From assembly GCA_000955785.1 (NCBI GenBank), contig JYOD01000011.1, positions 1 to 64,000 on the forward strand: a stretch of 64,000 bases of DNA, in the 5' to 3' direction. The stretch's first letter is position 1; every line of letters begins with the position of its first letter. Positions 36,876 through 46,217 of the stretch are shown piece after piece. A program made the translations under genes and the position numbers. Below the pieces are notes generated by a model. The model worked only from the letters and a program-made list of their open reading frames with translations, did not search any database and was not told the DNA's origin. The DNA comes from Burkholderiaceae bacterium 16 (lineage in GTDB: Bacteria > Pseudomonadota > Gammaproteobacteria > Burkholderiales > Burkholderiaceae).

Positions 36876-37508
36876 ATGGCCAAGCAATACGGCCCGGAAG
36901 ATTGCCTGCTGGTCATCGACGTGCAGAACGATTTCATGCCCGGCGGCGCGCTTGCCGTGGCGCAGGGCGATGAAGTCGTGCCCGTGATCAACCGCCTCGC
37001 GGCGGCGTTTGCGCATGTGGTGCTGACGCAGGACTGGCATCCCGCCGGCCACATTTCGTTTGCCGCCAACCATGCCGGCACGCAGGAGTTCCAGACCGTG
37101 GCGTTGCCCTATGGCCAGCAAGTCTTGTGGCCCACGCACTGCGTGCAGGGCACCCGTGGCGCGGCGCTGCATGCGGGGCTGGATGTGCCGCACGCGCAGA
37201 TGGTGATCCGCAAGGGCCATCACCGCGAGGTGGACAGCTATTCGGCCTTCATGGAGGCCGATCGCACCACCCCGACCGGGCTTGCCGGCTACTTGCGCGA
37301 GCGCGCCGTGCGCAGGGTGTTTTGCGTGGGACTGGCAACGGATTACTGCGTTGCCTGGAGCGCGCTCGATGCCCGCGCGGCGGGGTTCGAGGCCATCGTG
37401 GTCGAGGACGCCTGCCGCGCCATCGACCTCGGCGGATCGCTGGCCCGTGCGTGGCAAGACCTGCAAGCCGCGGGCGTGCAGCGCCTGCAGTCGGCCGGCC
37501 TGTCCTGA
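36876..37508 (+). CDS. pncA: Nicotinamidase
   Basis: Hydrolyses nicotinamide to nicotinate for NAD salvage (and typically activates pyrazinamide). It has 210 residues in the isochorismatase-like fold. Catalytic Asp15 lies in VIDVQNDFMPGG, metal ligands in TQDWHPAGHISFA, and the catalytic Cys in FCVGLATDYCVAWSALDA with the conserved cis-peptide region before it. GAGGAG precedes the ATG. It sits between the FadB-like gene and the thiolase on the same strand; a demand for NAD in beta-oxidation may explain the placement, but this is conjecture. Confidence 0.95.
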   Translation: MAKQYGPEDCLLVIDVQNDFMPGGALAVAQGDEVVPVINRLAAAFAHVVLTQDWHPAGHISFAANHAGTQEFQTVALPYGQQVLWPTHCVQGTRGAALHAGLDVPHAQMVIRKGHHREVDSYSAFMEADRTTPTGLAGYLRERAVRRVFCVGLATDYCVAWSALDARAAGFEAIVVEDACRAIDLGGSLARAWQDLQAAGVQRLQSAGLS

Positions 37509-37636
37509 AACGGAAGAATCGCCAAGCCAACTCAAGCTAACCCGGCTGAACCCAGCCAACGACATATTGCATGACACTGCCGGACGTGAACGCACGCCGC
37601 AGGTCACCAGATACCAGAGATACCGAGGAGCAAGAC

Positions 37637-38815
37637 ATGAAAGAGGCAGTCATCGTTTCCACCGCACGGACCGGCCTGGCCAAGAGCTGGAAGGGCGGTT
37701 TCAATATGACCCACGGCGCCACCCTGGGCGGCCATGCGGTCCAGCACGCCATCGCCCGCGCCAAGATCGACGCCGCTGAAGTGGAAGACGTGCTGATGGG
37801 CTGTGCTAATCCGGAAGGCGCCACCGGCGCCAACATCGCGCGGCAGATCGCCCTGCGCGCCGGCTGCCCGGTCACCGTGCCCGGCGCCACCGTCAACCGC
37901 TTCTGCTCGTCCGGCCTGCAGACCATCGCCATGGCCGCGCAGCGCGTGATCGCCGATGAAGGCGACATCTTCGTGGCCGGCGGCGTGGAAAGCATCTCCT
38001 GCGTGCAGCAGGAAATGAACCGCCACATGATCCAGGAAAGCTGGCTGACCAAGAACAAGCCGGAAATCTACTGGAACATGCTGCAGACCGCCGAGAACGT
38101 GGCCAAGCGCTACAACATCTCGCGCGAGCGCCAGGACGAGTACGGTGTGCGCAGCCAGCAACGCGCCTTCGCCGCCCTGGAAGCCGGCAAGTTCAACGAC
38201 GAAATCGTGCCGATCACGGTGCTCGCAGGCGTGGCCGACAAGGCCACCGGCCAGCTGATGACCAAGGAAGTCACGGTCTCGGCCGACGAAGGCATTCGCG
38301 GCGACACCACGCTGGAAGCCGTGTCCAAGATCCGCACCGCCATGCCCGGCGGCGTGGTTTCGGCCGGTAACGCATCGCAATTCTCCGACGGCGCTTCGGC
38401 AGTCGTGGTGATGGACGCCAAGGTGGCCGAGGCCAAGGGCCTGCAGCCGCTGGGCGCCTTCCGCGGCTTCGCCGTGGCCGGTTGCGAGCCTGACGAAATG
38501 GGCATCGGCCCGGTGTTCGCGGTGCCCAAGCTGCTGAAGAAGGCCGGCCTGACCGTGGCCGACATCGGCCTGTGGGAACTCAACGAAGCCTTTGCCGTGC
38601 AGGTGCTGTACTGCGCCGACACGCTGGGCATCCCGATGGACCGCCTCAACGTCAACGGCGGCGCCATCGCGGTGGGCCACCCCTACGGCGTGTCCGGCGC
38701 CCGCCTGGTCGGCCACGCGCTGATCGAAGGCAAGCGCCGCGGCGTCAAGTACGTGGTGGTGACCATGTGCATCGGCGGCGGCCAGGGTGCTGCCGGCCTG
38801 TTCGAAGTCCTCTGA
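37637..38815 (+). CDS. Acetyl-CoA acyltransferase (thiolase)
   Basis: Cleaves 3-ketoacyl-CoA with CoA, the last beta-oxidation step, 392 residues. The acyl-enzyme Cys is C90 in [12 protein letters not shown]. The C-terminal catalytic motifs are [19 protein letters not shown] (His) and [15 protein letters not shown] (Cys). It resembles FadA/FadI-type degradative thiolases, but a biosynthetic (PhbA-like) use cannot be excluded. The start at 37637 follows GAGGAG and is preferred to an ATG 66 bases upstream. A PaaI-type thioesterase follows after 16 bases. Confidence 0.94.
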   Translation: MKEAVIVSTARTGLAKSWKGGFNMTHGATLGGHAVQHAIARAKIDAAEVEDVLMGCANPEGATGANIARQIALRAGCPVTVPGATVNRFCSSGLQTIAMAAQRVIADEGDIFVAGGVESISCVQQEMNRHMIQESWLTKNKPEIYWNMLQTAENVAKRYNISRERQDEYGVRSQQRAFAALEAGKFNDEIVPITVLAGVADKATGQLMTKEVTVSADEGIRGDTTLEAVSKIRTAMPGGVVSAGNASQFSDGASAVVVMDAKVAEAKGLQPLGAFRGFAVAGCEPDEMGIGPVFAVPKLLKKAGLTVADIGLWELNEAFAVQVLYCADTLGIPMDRLNVNGGAIAVGHPYGVSGARLVGHALIEGKRRGVKYVVVTMCIGGGQGAAGLFEVL

Positions 38816-38831
38816 GCGCCAGGGCGAGACC

Positions 38832-39260
38832 GTGAGCGAGCAAGCGGATGCCCTGCTGGCGCATGGCCGGGAGGTGCTGGCCAGCCAGCCCTTCTCGGTG
38901 CTGGTCGGCACGGAGCTGGCCGCGCTCTCGCCTGGCCGTGCCGAACTGCGCCTGGCCATCCGGCCGGACCTGCAGCAACAGTACGGCTTCCTGCACGGGG
39001 GCGTGGTCAGCTATATGGCCGACAATGCGCTCACCTATGCGGGCGGCGCGGCCATGGCCGCGCCTGTGGTGACTTCGGAGTACAAGATCAACTACCTGCG
39101 TCCGGCGATCGGCGAAATGCTGATTGCCCGCGCCGAATGCCTCAGCCGGGGCCGCCAGCAGGCGGTGGTACGGTGCGATGTATTCGTGCTCAAGGATGGC
39201 GAGGAAAAGCTCTGCGCGGTAGCGCAGGGCACCATCGCCCGCATGGGCGAAGGCAGCTAG
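38832..39260 (+). CDS. PaaI-family hotdog-fold thioesterase (first copy)
   Basis: Hydrolyses an acyl- or aryl-CoA, 142 residues. Hotdog signature: QQYGFLHGGVVSYMADNALTYAGG, with the HGG loop and the active-site acidic residue, then SEYKINYLRPAIGEMLIARAE. The start is the GTG at 38832 with AGGGCGAG just upstream, 16 bases after the thiolase stop. Co-transcription with thiolase suggests release of stalled acyl-CoA and recovery of CoA. A terminator follows at 39279. Confidence 0.88.
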   Translation: MSEQADALLAHGREVLASQPFSVLVGTELAALSPGRAELRLAIRPDLQQQYGFLHGGVVSYMADNALTYAGGAAMAAPVVTSEYKINYLRPAIGEMLIARAECLSRGRQQAVVRCDVFVLKDGEEKLCAVAQGTIARMGEGS

Positions 39261-39278
39261 CAGTACGGCAACGGAGGG

Positions 39279-39304
39279 AAGGGCGCGCGAGCGCCTTTTT
39301 CTTT
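39279..39304 (+). terminator. Rho-independent terminator after the thiolase-thioesterase pair
   Basis: A GGCGC-GCGA-GCGCC hairpin, extended by A-T and G-T pairs, is followed directly by TTTTTCTTT. It lies 19 bases after the thioesterase stop and splits the island into at least two transcription units. Confidence 0.8.
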
Positions 39305-39460
39305 CCCCGTGCCATTTACAGAATTAGCAGAATTTGCGGCGCGCCATGCAGCGTGCCGTTGTGGAGACAGCGACGATCCATGCCGCGAGGCCGCCACTGG
39401 TGCCAACGCCGGGTCGCGCATCTTTGATTTTCCCTTTCAGTCTGGGAGCCGTTTCCTGCC

Positions 39461-41311
39461 ATGTCGCTGATCCTTTCCCGCCGTGACCTGAACTTCGTGC
39501 TGTACGAGTGGCTCAAGGTCGAGGGGCTGACCCGCATTCCGCGCTACGCCGACCATTCCCGCGAGACGTTCGACGCCGCGCTCGATACCTGCGAGAAGAT
39601 CGCCACCGACCTGTTCGCGCCGCACAACAAGAAGAACGACCAGCAAGAGCCGCATTTCGACGGCGAGACCGTCGCCATCATTCCCGAGGTCAAGACCGCG
39701 CTGAAGGCCTTTTGCGAGGCCGGCCTGATGGCCGCCGGGCAGGACTACGACATCGGCGGCATGCAGTTGCCGGTGGTGGTGGAGAAGGCCGGCTTTGCCT
39801 ATTTCAAGGGCGCCAACGTCGGCACCAGTTCCTATCCCTTCCTGACCATCGGCAATGCCAACCTGCTGCTCACGCACGGCACGCCGGCGCAGGTGGAGAC
39901 CTTCGTCAAGCCGGAGATGGAAGGCCGTTTCTTCGGCACCATGTGCCTGTCCGAGCCGCAGGCGGGCTCGTCGCTGTCGGACATCACCACGCGCGCCGAC
40001 TACGAAGGCGAATCGCCGCTCGGCCAGCAGTATCGCCTGCGCGGCAACAAGATGTGGATTTCGGCCGGCGAGCACGAGCTGTCCGACAATATCGTGCACC
40101 TGGTGCTGGCCAAGATCCCCGGCCCGGACGGCAAGCTGACTCCGGGCGTGAAAGGCATCTCGCTGTTTATCGTGCCGAAGTACCTGGTCAATGCCGACGG
40201 CAGCCTGGGCGAGCACAACGACGTGGTGCTGGCCGGCCTGAACCACAAGATGGGCTATCGCGGCACCACCAACTGCCTGCTGAACTTCGGCGAAGGCATG
40301 AAGTACAAGCCCGGCGGCAAGGCCGGCGCGATCGGCTACCTGGTGGGCGAAGCGCACAAGGGCCTGGCCTGCATGTTCCATATGATGAACGAGGCCCGTA
40401 TCGGCGTGGGCCTGGGCGCGGTGATGCTGGGCTATACCGGCTACCTGCACTCGGTGGACTACGCGCGCAACCGCCCGCAAGGCCGCCCGATCGGCCCCGG
40501 GGGCAAGGATCCGGCCAGCCCGCAGGTGCGGCTGGTCGAGCACGCGGATATCCGCCGCATGCTGCTGGCGCAAAAGAGCTATGTGGAAGGCGGGCTGGCG
40601 CTCAATCTGTATTGCGCGCAACTGGTGGACCAGGAGCGCGCCGCCGAGGGCGCGGAGCATGAACGCCTGGCGCTGTTGCTGGATATCCTGACGCCCATCG
40701 CCAAGAGCTGGCCGTCGCAGTGGTGCCTGGAAGCCAACAGCCTGGCCATCCAGGTGCATGGCGGCTACGGCTACACCCGCGAATACAACGTCGAGCAGTT
40801 CTACCGCGACAATCGCCTGAATCCCATCCACGAAGGCACGCACGGCATCCAGGGCCTGGACCTGCTGGGCCGCAAGGTGGTGATGAAGGACGGTGCCGCG
40901 TTTGCGGCACTGGGCGAAGAAATCCAGGGCACCATCGGCCGCGCCCTGGCCAGCGGCGATGCCGCGCTGGGCAGCCATGCGAAGGCGCTGGGCGCCGCCG
41001 TCAAGCGCGTGGCGGAAGTCACGCAGACGCTGTGGGCGGCGGGCGACGCCAGGGTGACGCTGGCCAATGCCTCGGCCTACCTGGAAGCCTTCGGCCACGT
41101 GGTGATGGCGTGGGCGTGGCTGGAACAGGCGCTGGTGGCGCAGGCCGCGCTGGCAGGAGCGAAGAGCCAGGAAGACCAGGACTTCTATCGCGGTAAGCTG
41201 GCGGCGGCGGCGTATTTCTTCCGCTGGGAACTGCCCAAGGTGGGGCCGCAGCTCGACCTGCTGGCCTCGCTGGACCGCACCACGCTGGATATGCAGGACG
41301 CCTGGTTCTGA
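39461..41311 (+). CDS. Acyl-CoA dehydrogenase (long form, with C-terminal domain)
   Basis: FAD-dependent first enzyme of beta-oxidation, 616 residues, the long ACAD type with an extra C-terminal helical domain. Motifs are FGTMCLSEPQAGSSLSDITT (flavin/substrate), RLRGNKMWISAGEHELSDNI, GYGYTREYNVEQFYRDNRLN and PIHEGTHGIQGLDLLGRKVV; a Glu in or near the last segment is the likely catalytic base. The ATG at 39461 gives MSLILSRRDLNFVLYEWLKV, a common start of this subfamily. It probably starts a new transcription unit after the terminator at 39304, and an SDR gene follows after 68 bases. Confidence 0.94.
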   Translation: MSLILSRRDLNFVLYEWLKVEGLTRIPRYADHSRETFDAALDTCEKIATDLFAPHNKKNDQQEPHFDGETVAIIPEVKTALKAFCEAGLMAAGQDYDIGGMQLPVVVEKAGFAYFKGANVGTSSYPFLTIGNANLLLTHGTPAQVETFVKPEMEGRFFGTMCLSEPQAGSSLSDITTRADYEGESPLGQQYRLRGNKMWISAGEHELSDNIVHLVLAKIPGPDGKLTPGVKGISLFIVPKYLVNADGSLGEHNDVVLAGLNHKMGYRGTTNCLLNFGEGMKYKPGGKAGAIGYLVGEAHKGLACMFHMMNEARIGVGLGAVMLGYTGYLHSVDYARNRPQGRPIGPGGKDPASPQVRLVEHADIRRMLLAQKSYVEGGLALNLYCAQLVDQERAAEGAEHERLALLLDILTPIAKSWPSQWCLEANSLAIQVHGGYGYTREYNVEQFYRDNRLNPIHEGTHGIQGLDLLGRKVVMKDGAAFAALGEEIQGTIGRALASGDAALGSHAKALGAAVKRVAEVTQTLWAAGDARVTLANASAYLEAFGHVVMAWAWLEQALVAQAALAGAKSQEDQDFYRGKLAAAAYFFRWELPKVGPQLDLLASLDRTTLDMQDAWF

Positions 41312-41379
41312 CCACCGGCAATTGCGCAAGATGACCGGGCGCGCCAGGATGCGCGCACAACACAATATCGGGAGACCCC

Positions 41380-42162
41380 ATGAATACCATCCAGCAATTG
41401 TTCGACCTGAAGGGCAAGACGGCGCTGATTACCGGCGGCTCGCGCGGGCTTGGCCTGCAGATCGCCGAAGCGCTCGGCGAGCAGGGCGCGCGCATCGTGC
41501 TGTCGGCACGCAAGGCCGATGAGCTGCAAGCGGCACAGGCCCACCTCAAGGCGCTCGGCATCGAAGCCGACTGGATCGCCGCCGACGGCGCCCGCGACGC
41601 CGATATCGCACGCCTGGCCGACGAAGCGCTGGCCAGGCTGGGCCATGTCGACATCCTCGTCAACAACGCCGGCGCTACCTGGGGCGCGCCCGCCGAGGAC
41701 CACCCGGTGGAGGCCTGGGACAAGGTGATGAACCTGAATATCCGCGGCCTGTTCCTGCTGACCCAGCGCATCGGCAAGCTGTCGATGATCCCGCGCCGCT
41801 ATGGCCGCATCATCAACGTGGCTTCCATCGCCGGGCTGGCGGGCAACCCGCCGGGATCGATGGAAACGATCGCCTACAACACGTCCAAGGGGGCGGTGGT
41901 GAACTTCACCCGCACGCTGGCGGCGGAATGGGGCGAGCACAACATCACGGTGAACGCGCTGGCGCCAGGCTTCTTCCCGTCCAAGATGACCCAGGGTTCG
42001 CTGGACCGCCTGGGCGTGGAAGCCATGTGTGCGTCGGTGCCGCTGCACCGGCTGGGCGACGACGAAGACCTGAAGGGCGCGGCGCTGCTGTTCGCCAGCG
42101 CCGCCGGCAAGCACATCACCGGCCAGGTGCTGGCGGTGGACGGCGGCGTGAGCGCGGTTTAA
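41380..42162 (+). CDS. Short-chain dehydrogenase/reductase (first of three)
   Basis: NAD(P)-dependent oxidoreductase of 260 residues with the classical SDR pattern: cofactor motif TGGSRGLGLQIA near residue 20, NNAGATWG, serine in NVASIAGLAGNPPGS, and YNTSK. The C-terminus ITGQVLAVDGGVSAV is usual. Substrate unknown. The acyl-CoA dehydrogenase upstream suggests an alcohol or hydroxyacyl compound. GGGAG precedes the ATG. Confidence 0.92.
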   Translation: MNTIQQLFDLKGKTALITGGSRGLGLQIAEALGEQGARIVLSARKADELQAAQAHLKALGIEADWIAADGARDADIARLADEALARLGHVDILVNNAGATWGAPAEDHPVEAWDKVMNLNIRGLFLLTQRIGKLSMIPRRYGRIINVASIAGLAGNPPGSMETIAYNTSKGAVVNFTRTLAAEWGEHNITVNALAPGFFPSKMTQGSLDRLGVEAMCASVPLHRLGDDEDLKGAALLFASAAGKHITGQVLAVDGGVSAV

Positions 42163-42251
42163 GTCCATGCTCTAATGCGGTTGGCATGTGGCTTGCGTGG
42201 CTCAACCTGAGCCCGCCGGCCAACCGTACTGTCCTCGCCTCTTTAGCAAAC

Positions 42252-42695
42252 ATGACTCAAACCAACGGTTTCCCCCTCAAGATTCCCTTCCTTGCCGATC
42301 TCGGCGTGCAATGCACGCGCATGGACAAGGAAGGCAGCGAGATCGAACTGGCGCTGGAAACGCGCCACCAGAATAGCTGGGACATGGCGCACGGCGGCGT
42401 GCTGATGACGCTGCTCGACGTGGCCATGGCGATAGCCGGCCGTGCCGCCGACCCCGACGGGCGCGGCGTGGTCACCATCGAGATGAAGACTACCTTCATG
42501 GCGCCCGGACGCGGCAAGCTCATCGCACGCGGCCAGTGCGTGCACCGTACCAGCACCATGGCTTTCTGCGAGGCCGAGATTCTCGACGCCGATGGCAAGA
42601 CCGTATCGCGCGGCTCCGGCACGTTCAAGTTTGTCAGGCGCGTGCCGCCGCAACGCGCGGCGGGCGGCGCCTCGGATACCGGCGCCGACGGCTGA
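42252..42695 (+). CDS. PaaI-family hotdog-fold thioesterase (second copy)
   Basis: Acyl-CoA thioesterase of 147 residues, distinct from the copy at 38832. Motif NSWDMAHGGVLMTLLDVAMA contains the HGG turn and Asp of the active site, followed by VVTIEMKTTFMAPGRGKLIA. A short Pro/Arg/Gly-rich tail ends it. It follows the SDR on the same strand after 89 bases with no strong ribosome site visible. Confidence 0.87.
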   Translation: MTQTNGFPLKIPFLADLGVQCTRMDKEGSEIELALETRHQNSWDMAHGGVLMTLLDVAMAIAGRAADPDGRGVVTIEMKTTFMAPGRGKLIARGQCVHRTSTMAFCEAEILDADGKTVSRGSGTFKFVRRVPPQRAAGGASDTGADG

Positions 42696-42818
42696 AGCGG
42701 CACATGTCCGGCAGCGGCGTGCCGCATGCCGGGCCCGCCGGCGCAGGGAGCAGCACAGCAAGAACCAGACCGGGAACAACCGGCACGCGGCACCGATAAA
42801 ACAAATAATGGAGACCAG

Positions 42819-44174
42819 ATGCTGTTTGAACGGATTGCCGCCACGCGGCTATTGAAACTGACCGTGCTCGCCGCCTGCGGCGCAGGAGCCCTTGCCATGT
42901 ACCAGCCGGGCCATGCCCAGAATGCGCCAGCTCCTGCGCCCGCCGCACCTAGCTTTCCGGATGCCGCCGCTACCGATCCCGTGACCGCGGGCTGGATGCA
43001 GGGCTTTCCCCCGGCAGCCGCCAAGATCATCAGCTTTACGCCCGCCAGCAACGGCTTTCCGCGCTCCCGCTGGAGCTTTTCGCATATCCGCGAACTGGTC
43101 CCGACCGCGTCGGTCTGGCACGGGCGGGGCCCGGCCGCGGCACTGCCGCGCGCCGAGCACGATATCGGCAGCGTGGCCTTTACCGATGCCGACGGCACGC
43201 GCCGCACCTTCAGCGACATGCTGGGCCTGACCTATACCGATGGCATCCTGGTGATGCACAAGGGCCGCGTGGTCTATGAGAAGTACTTCGGTGCGCTTGA
43301 CGACCATACGCCGCACATCGCCATGTCGGTTACCAAATCCTTCGTCGGTACGCTGGCCGCCATGCTGGTGGCGGACGGCAAGCTCGATCCCGCCGCGCCG
43401 GTCACGCGCTACCTCCCCGAGATGGCCGGCACCGCATACGGCGATGCCACCGTGCGCGAAGTCATGGACATGACGGTTGGCGTGAAGTACTCAGAAAACT
43501 ACGCCGATCCCAAGGCCGAAGTCTGGGACTACAGCCGTGCCGGCGGCATGATGCCGCGCGAGCCTGGCTATGCCGGGCCCAAGACCTTCTATGAATTCCT
43601 CGCCACGCTGAAGAAGGAAGGCGAGCACGACCAGGCCTTCGCCTACAAGACCGTCAATGCCGAAGTCCTCGCCTGGATCGTCAAGCGGGTGTCGGGGCAG
43701 TCGCTGGCCAGGCTGCTGTCCGAACGCGTCTGGCAGAAGATGGGCGCGGAGAACGATGCCTATTTCATGGTGGACAGCATCGGCAGCGAGTCCGGCGGCG
43801 GCGGCCTGAATACCACCCTGCGCGACCTGGCCCGCTTTGGCGAGACCATGCGCAACGGCGGCCGCTATAACGGCCAGCAGGTCATCGCGGCCGAAGTGGT
43901 AGCGGACATCCGCCGCGGCGGCGACCGCGCCAAGTTCGCCAAGGCCGGCTATGCCACCTTGCCGGGCTGGAGCTATCGCTCGATGTGGTGGGTCTCGAAC
44001 GACGACCATGGCGTGTTCGAGGCGCGCGGCATCCACGGCCAGCGGATCTATATCGATCCCAAAGCGGAACTGACCATCGTGCGCTACGCTTCGCACCCCA
44101 TCGCTGCCAATGGCGCCAACGACCCGGTCACGCATCGCGCATACCGGGCACTGGCGCTGTCATTGATGAAGTAA
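42819..44174 (+). CDS. Exported serine hydrolase of the beta-lactamase (class C/EstB-like) family
   Basis: Serine hydrolase of the beta-lactamase-related family, 451 residues. The hydrophobic N-terminus (KLTVLAACGAGALAMY, ending GHAQ) looks like a signal peptide. The nucleophile motif SVTK is at 170-173, and a Tyr-containing motif typical of class C folds may be supplied by VKYSEN near 224. The C-terminal HGQRIYIDPKAELTIVRYAS stands where the KTG-like box lies. Family members are usually esterases or peptidases rather than true beta-lactamases. GGAG lies before the ATG at 42819. The stop codon falls inside an 11-bp tandem duplication. Confidence 0.87.
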   Translation: MLFERIAATRLLKLTVLAACGAGALAMYQPGHAQNAPAPAPAAPSFPDAAATDPVTAGWMQGFPPAAAKIISFTPASNGFPRSRWSFSHIRELVPTASVWHGRGPAAALPRAEHDIGSVAFTDADGTRRTFSDMLGLTYTDGILVMHKGRVVYEKYFGALDDHTPHIAMSVTKSFVGTLAAMLVADGKLDPAAPVTRYLPEMAGTAYGDATVREVMDMTVGVKYSENYADPKAEVWDYSRAGGMMPREPGYAGPKTFYEFLATLKKEGEHDQAFAYKTVNAEVLAWIVKRVSGQSLARLLSERVWQKMGAENDAYFMVDSIGSESGGGGLNTTLRDLARFGETMRNGGRYNGQQVIAAEVVADIRRGGDRAKFAKAGYATLPGWSYRSMWWVSNDDHGVFEARGIHGQRIYIDPKAELTIVRYASHPIAANGANDPVTHRAYRALALSLMK

Positions 44175-44192
44175 TCAGCCCGTAATCAGCCC
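44171..44192 (+). repeat. Perfect 11-bp tandem duplication at a stop codon
   Basis: GTAATCAGCCC occurs twice head to tail (44171-44181 and 44182-44192). The first copy contains the TAA of the serine hydrolase gene. It looks like a small recent slippage duplication with no effect on the protein. Confidence 0.75.
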
Positions 44193-44219
44193 GCCATTCG
44201 CAACGAACAACGTATGACA

Positions 44220-44235
44220 AAGGACTAGTGTCCTT
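44220..44235. promoter_or_regulatory. Operator-like palindrome AAGGAC-N4-GTCCTT before the MDR reductase
   Basis: Six-bp perfect arms around TAGT lie 27 bases before the start of the NADP-dependent reductase gene, in the 87-base gap after the serine hydrolase. The position between promoter and ribosome site would suit a repressor. No dedicated regulator gene is adjacent. Confidence 0.45.
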
Positions 44236-44261
44236 GTCCATTTCACTGTAAGGAAACCATC

Positions 44262-45272
44262 ATGTCGAAGACCTTCAAGCGCATCGTCCTGGCCTCGCGT
44301 CCCACCGGCGCCGTGACTCCGGACAACTTCCGTCTGGAAGAGGTGCCTGTGCCCGAACTGGGCGACGGCGAGGTGCTGGTCCGCAACCATTTCCTGTCGC
44401 TCGACCCCTATATGCGCGGCCGCATGAACGAGGGCAAGTCCTACGCCACGCCGCAGCCGCTGGGCGAAGTCATGATCGGCGGCACGGTCGGCGAGATCGT
44501 GGCGACGAAGAATCCCAAGTACGCCGTCGGCGACAAGGTGGTCGGCATGTTCGGCTGGCAGGAGATGGGTGTCACCAACGGCATCGGCATCCAGAAGGTC
44601 GATACCACCCATATCCCGCTGTCGGCGTACCTTGGCTCGGTTGGCATGCCCGGCGTCACCGCCTGGTACGGCCTGAACAAGATCATCCAGCCGAAGGCCG
44701 GCAAGACCATCGTGGTGAGCGCGGCTTCCGGCGCGGTCGGCAGCGTGGTGGGCCAGCTGGCCAAGCTGCAGGGCTGCCGCGTGGTCGGCTTTGCCGGCGG
44801 CAAGGACAAGTGCGACTACGTGGTCAATGAGCTGGGCTTCGATGCCTGCATCGACTACAAGGCGGCCAAGGACAGCAAGGAGCTGTACACCATGTTCAAG
44901 GAAGCCACCCCGGATGGCGTGGACGGCTACTTCGAGAACGTGGGGGGCGAGATCCTCGATACGGTGCTGGCCCGCATGAACGCCTTCGGCCGCATCGCCA
45001 TCTGCGGCATGATCGCCGGCTACGACGGCCAGCCGATGCCGCTGAAGAACCCGCAACTGATCCTGGTGTCGCGCCTGACCGTGGAAGGCTTTATCGTGTC
45101 CGAACACATGGACGTGTGGCCGCAAGCGCTGCAAGAGCTGGGCGCCGCCGTGGCGCAAGGCAAGCTCAAGTTCCGCGAGAGCGTCGCGCAAGGGCTGGCG
45201 AGCGCGCCGGAAGCGTTCATGGGCCTGCTCAAAGGCAAGAATTTCGGCAAGCAGCTGGTCAAGCTGGTGTAA
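44262..45272 (+). CDS. NADP-dependent MDR-family reductase (CurA/leukotriene B4 dehydrogenase-like)
   Basis: Zinc-independent medium-chain reductase for alkenal/alkenone double bonds, 336 residues. Substrate-domain motif HFLSLDPYMRGRMNE near 43-57, cofactor region VSAASGAVGSVVGQLAKLQG near 147-166 (AxxGxxG), and the late pattern YFENVGGEILDTVLARMN and RIAICGMIAGYD are typical. The usual role is detoxification of alpha,beta-unsaturated carbonyls. It may stand under its own control, given the palindrome at 44220. A REP-like hairpin follows. Confidence 0.93.
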   Translation: MSKTFKRIVLASRPTGAVTPDNFRLEEVPVPELGDGEVLVRNHFLSLDPYMRGRMNEGKSYATPQPLGEVMIGGTVGEIVATKNPKYAVGDKVVGMFGWQEMGVTNGIGIQKVDTTHIPLSAYLGSVGMPGVTAWYGLNKIIQPKAGKTIVVSAASGAVGSVVGQLAKLQGCRVVGFAGGKDKCDYVVNELGFDACIDYKAAKDSKELYTMFKEATPDGVDGYFENVGGEILDTVLARMNAFGRIAICGMIAGYDGQPMPLKNPQLILVSRLTVEGFIVSEHMDVWPQALQELGAAVAQGKLKFRESVAQGLASAPEAFMGLLKGKNFGKQLVKLV

Positions 45273-45287
45273 GAACGGGCCTGCGGA

Positions 45288-45319
45288 CGCTCCCTCTCCC
45301 GCTTGTGGGAGAGGGAGCG
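45288..45319. repeat. REP-like intergenic hairpin element
   Basis: Thirteen-bp perfect arms (CGCTCCCTCTCCC and complement) enclose the loop GCTTGT. This 'CCCTCTCCC...GGGAGAGGG' form resembles a short dispersed element I associate with intergenic regions of many beta- and gamma-proteobacteria. It starts 16 bases after the reductase stop and may end or stabilise its message. Confidence 0.7.
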
Positions 45320-45358
45320 CAAACCGGTGGTATGAATGACGAATAAAGGAGACACCCC

Positions 45359-46213
45359 ATGAATGCTCCAGCAGAACAAGCCAGGCCGCTGGCCGATCAG
45401 GACGAAATGGCTGCCGGCCTGTCCGAAGAGGTGAAAGCCAAATATCGCGTGCTGCCGCGTCCGCCCAAGTTCGATACGCCGGCCGAGGAACGCCTGCACC
45501 GCAAGCAGCGGCTGGCGGCGGCCTTCCGGCTGTTCTCCAAGTTTGGCTTCGATGAAGGCGTGGCCGGTCATATCACCGCGCGCGATCCGGAGTTCCCGGA
45601 CACGTTCTGGGTCAACCCCTTCGGCGTGCACTTCAGCCAGGTCAAGGTCTCCAACCTGATCCGCTGCGACCACCACGGCGAAGTGGTGGAGGGCGACTAC
45701 CCCGTCAACGCCGCCGCCTTCGCCATCCATTCGCGCGTGCACCAGACCCGCGCCGACGCAGTGGCCGCCGCGCACTCGCACAGCACGTATGGGCGCGCCT
45801 GGTCCACGCTGGGCCGGCCGCTCGATCCGCTGACGCAGGATGTGTGCGCCTTCTACAACGACCATGCCCTGTACGACGATTTCGGCGGCGTGGTGGTGGA
45901 GCTGGACGAGGGCCAGCGCATCGCCACCGCGCTCGGCAGCAACAAGGCCGCGATCCTGCAGAACCACGGGCTGCTGACGGTGGGCAAGACGGTGGACGAA
46001 GCCGCCTGGTGGTTTATCACCATGGAGCGTTCCTGCCAGGTGCAGTTGCTGGCCGAGGCTGCCGCCGCGCGCACCAACGCGCCCCTGAAAGTCATCTCGG
46101 ACGCGGCCGCGCGCCAGGCTTACTCGATCGTCGGCACCGCGCAGGCAGGCTGGTTCCAGTTCCAGCCGCTGTACGCCCGCATCGTCAAGGAACAACCTGA
46201 CCTGCTGGATTGA
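45359..46213 (+). CDS. Class II aldolase/adducin-domain protein
   Basis: Metal-dependent aldolase-like protein of 284 residues. The family metal site is AAAHSHSTYGRAWSTLGRPL (His pair), with a third His likely in LQNHGLLTVGKTVDEAAWWF. The N-terminal FSKFGFDEGVAGHITARDPE also matches the fold. Longer, adducin-type members in degradative operons have no settled reaction. AAAGGAGA precedes the ATG. An SDR gene follows four bases after the stop, so the two are probably coupled. Confidence 0.88.
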   Translation: MNAPAEQARPLADQDEMAAGLSEEVKAKYRVLPRPPKFDTPAEERLHRKQRLAAAFRLFSKFGFDEGVAGHITARDPEFPDTFWVNPFGVHFSQVKVSNLIRCDHHGEVVEGDYPVNAAAFAIHSRVHQTRADAVAAAHSHSTYGRAWSTLGRPLDPLTQDVCAFYNDHALYDDFGGVVVELDEGQRIATALGSNKAAILQNHGLLTVGKTVDEAAWWFITMERSCQVQLLAEAAAARTNAPLKVISDAAARQAYSIVGTAQAGWFQFQPLYARIVKEQPDLLD

Positions 46214-46217
46214 CGCC

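Noticed and set aside
34587..37607. A minus-strand open frame of about 1000 codons opposite the FadB-like gene and pncA
   Set aside because: It mirrors a well-conserved coding strand. High G+C removes stop codons from the antisense frame, and the translation is His/Arg/Gly-rich with no domain.
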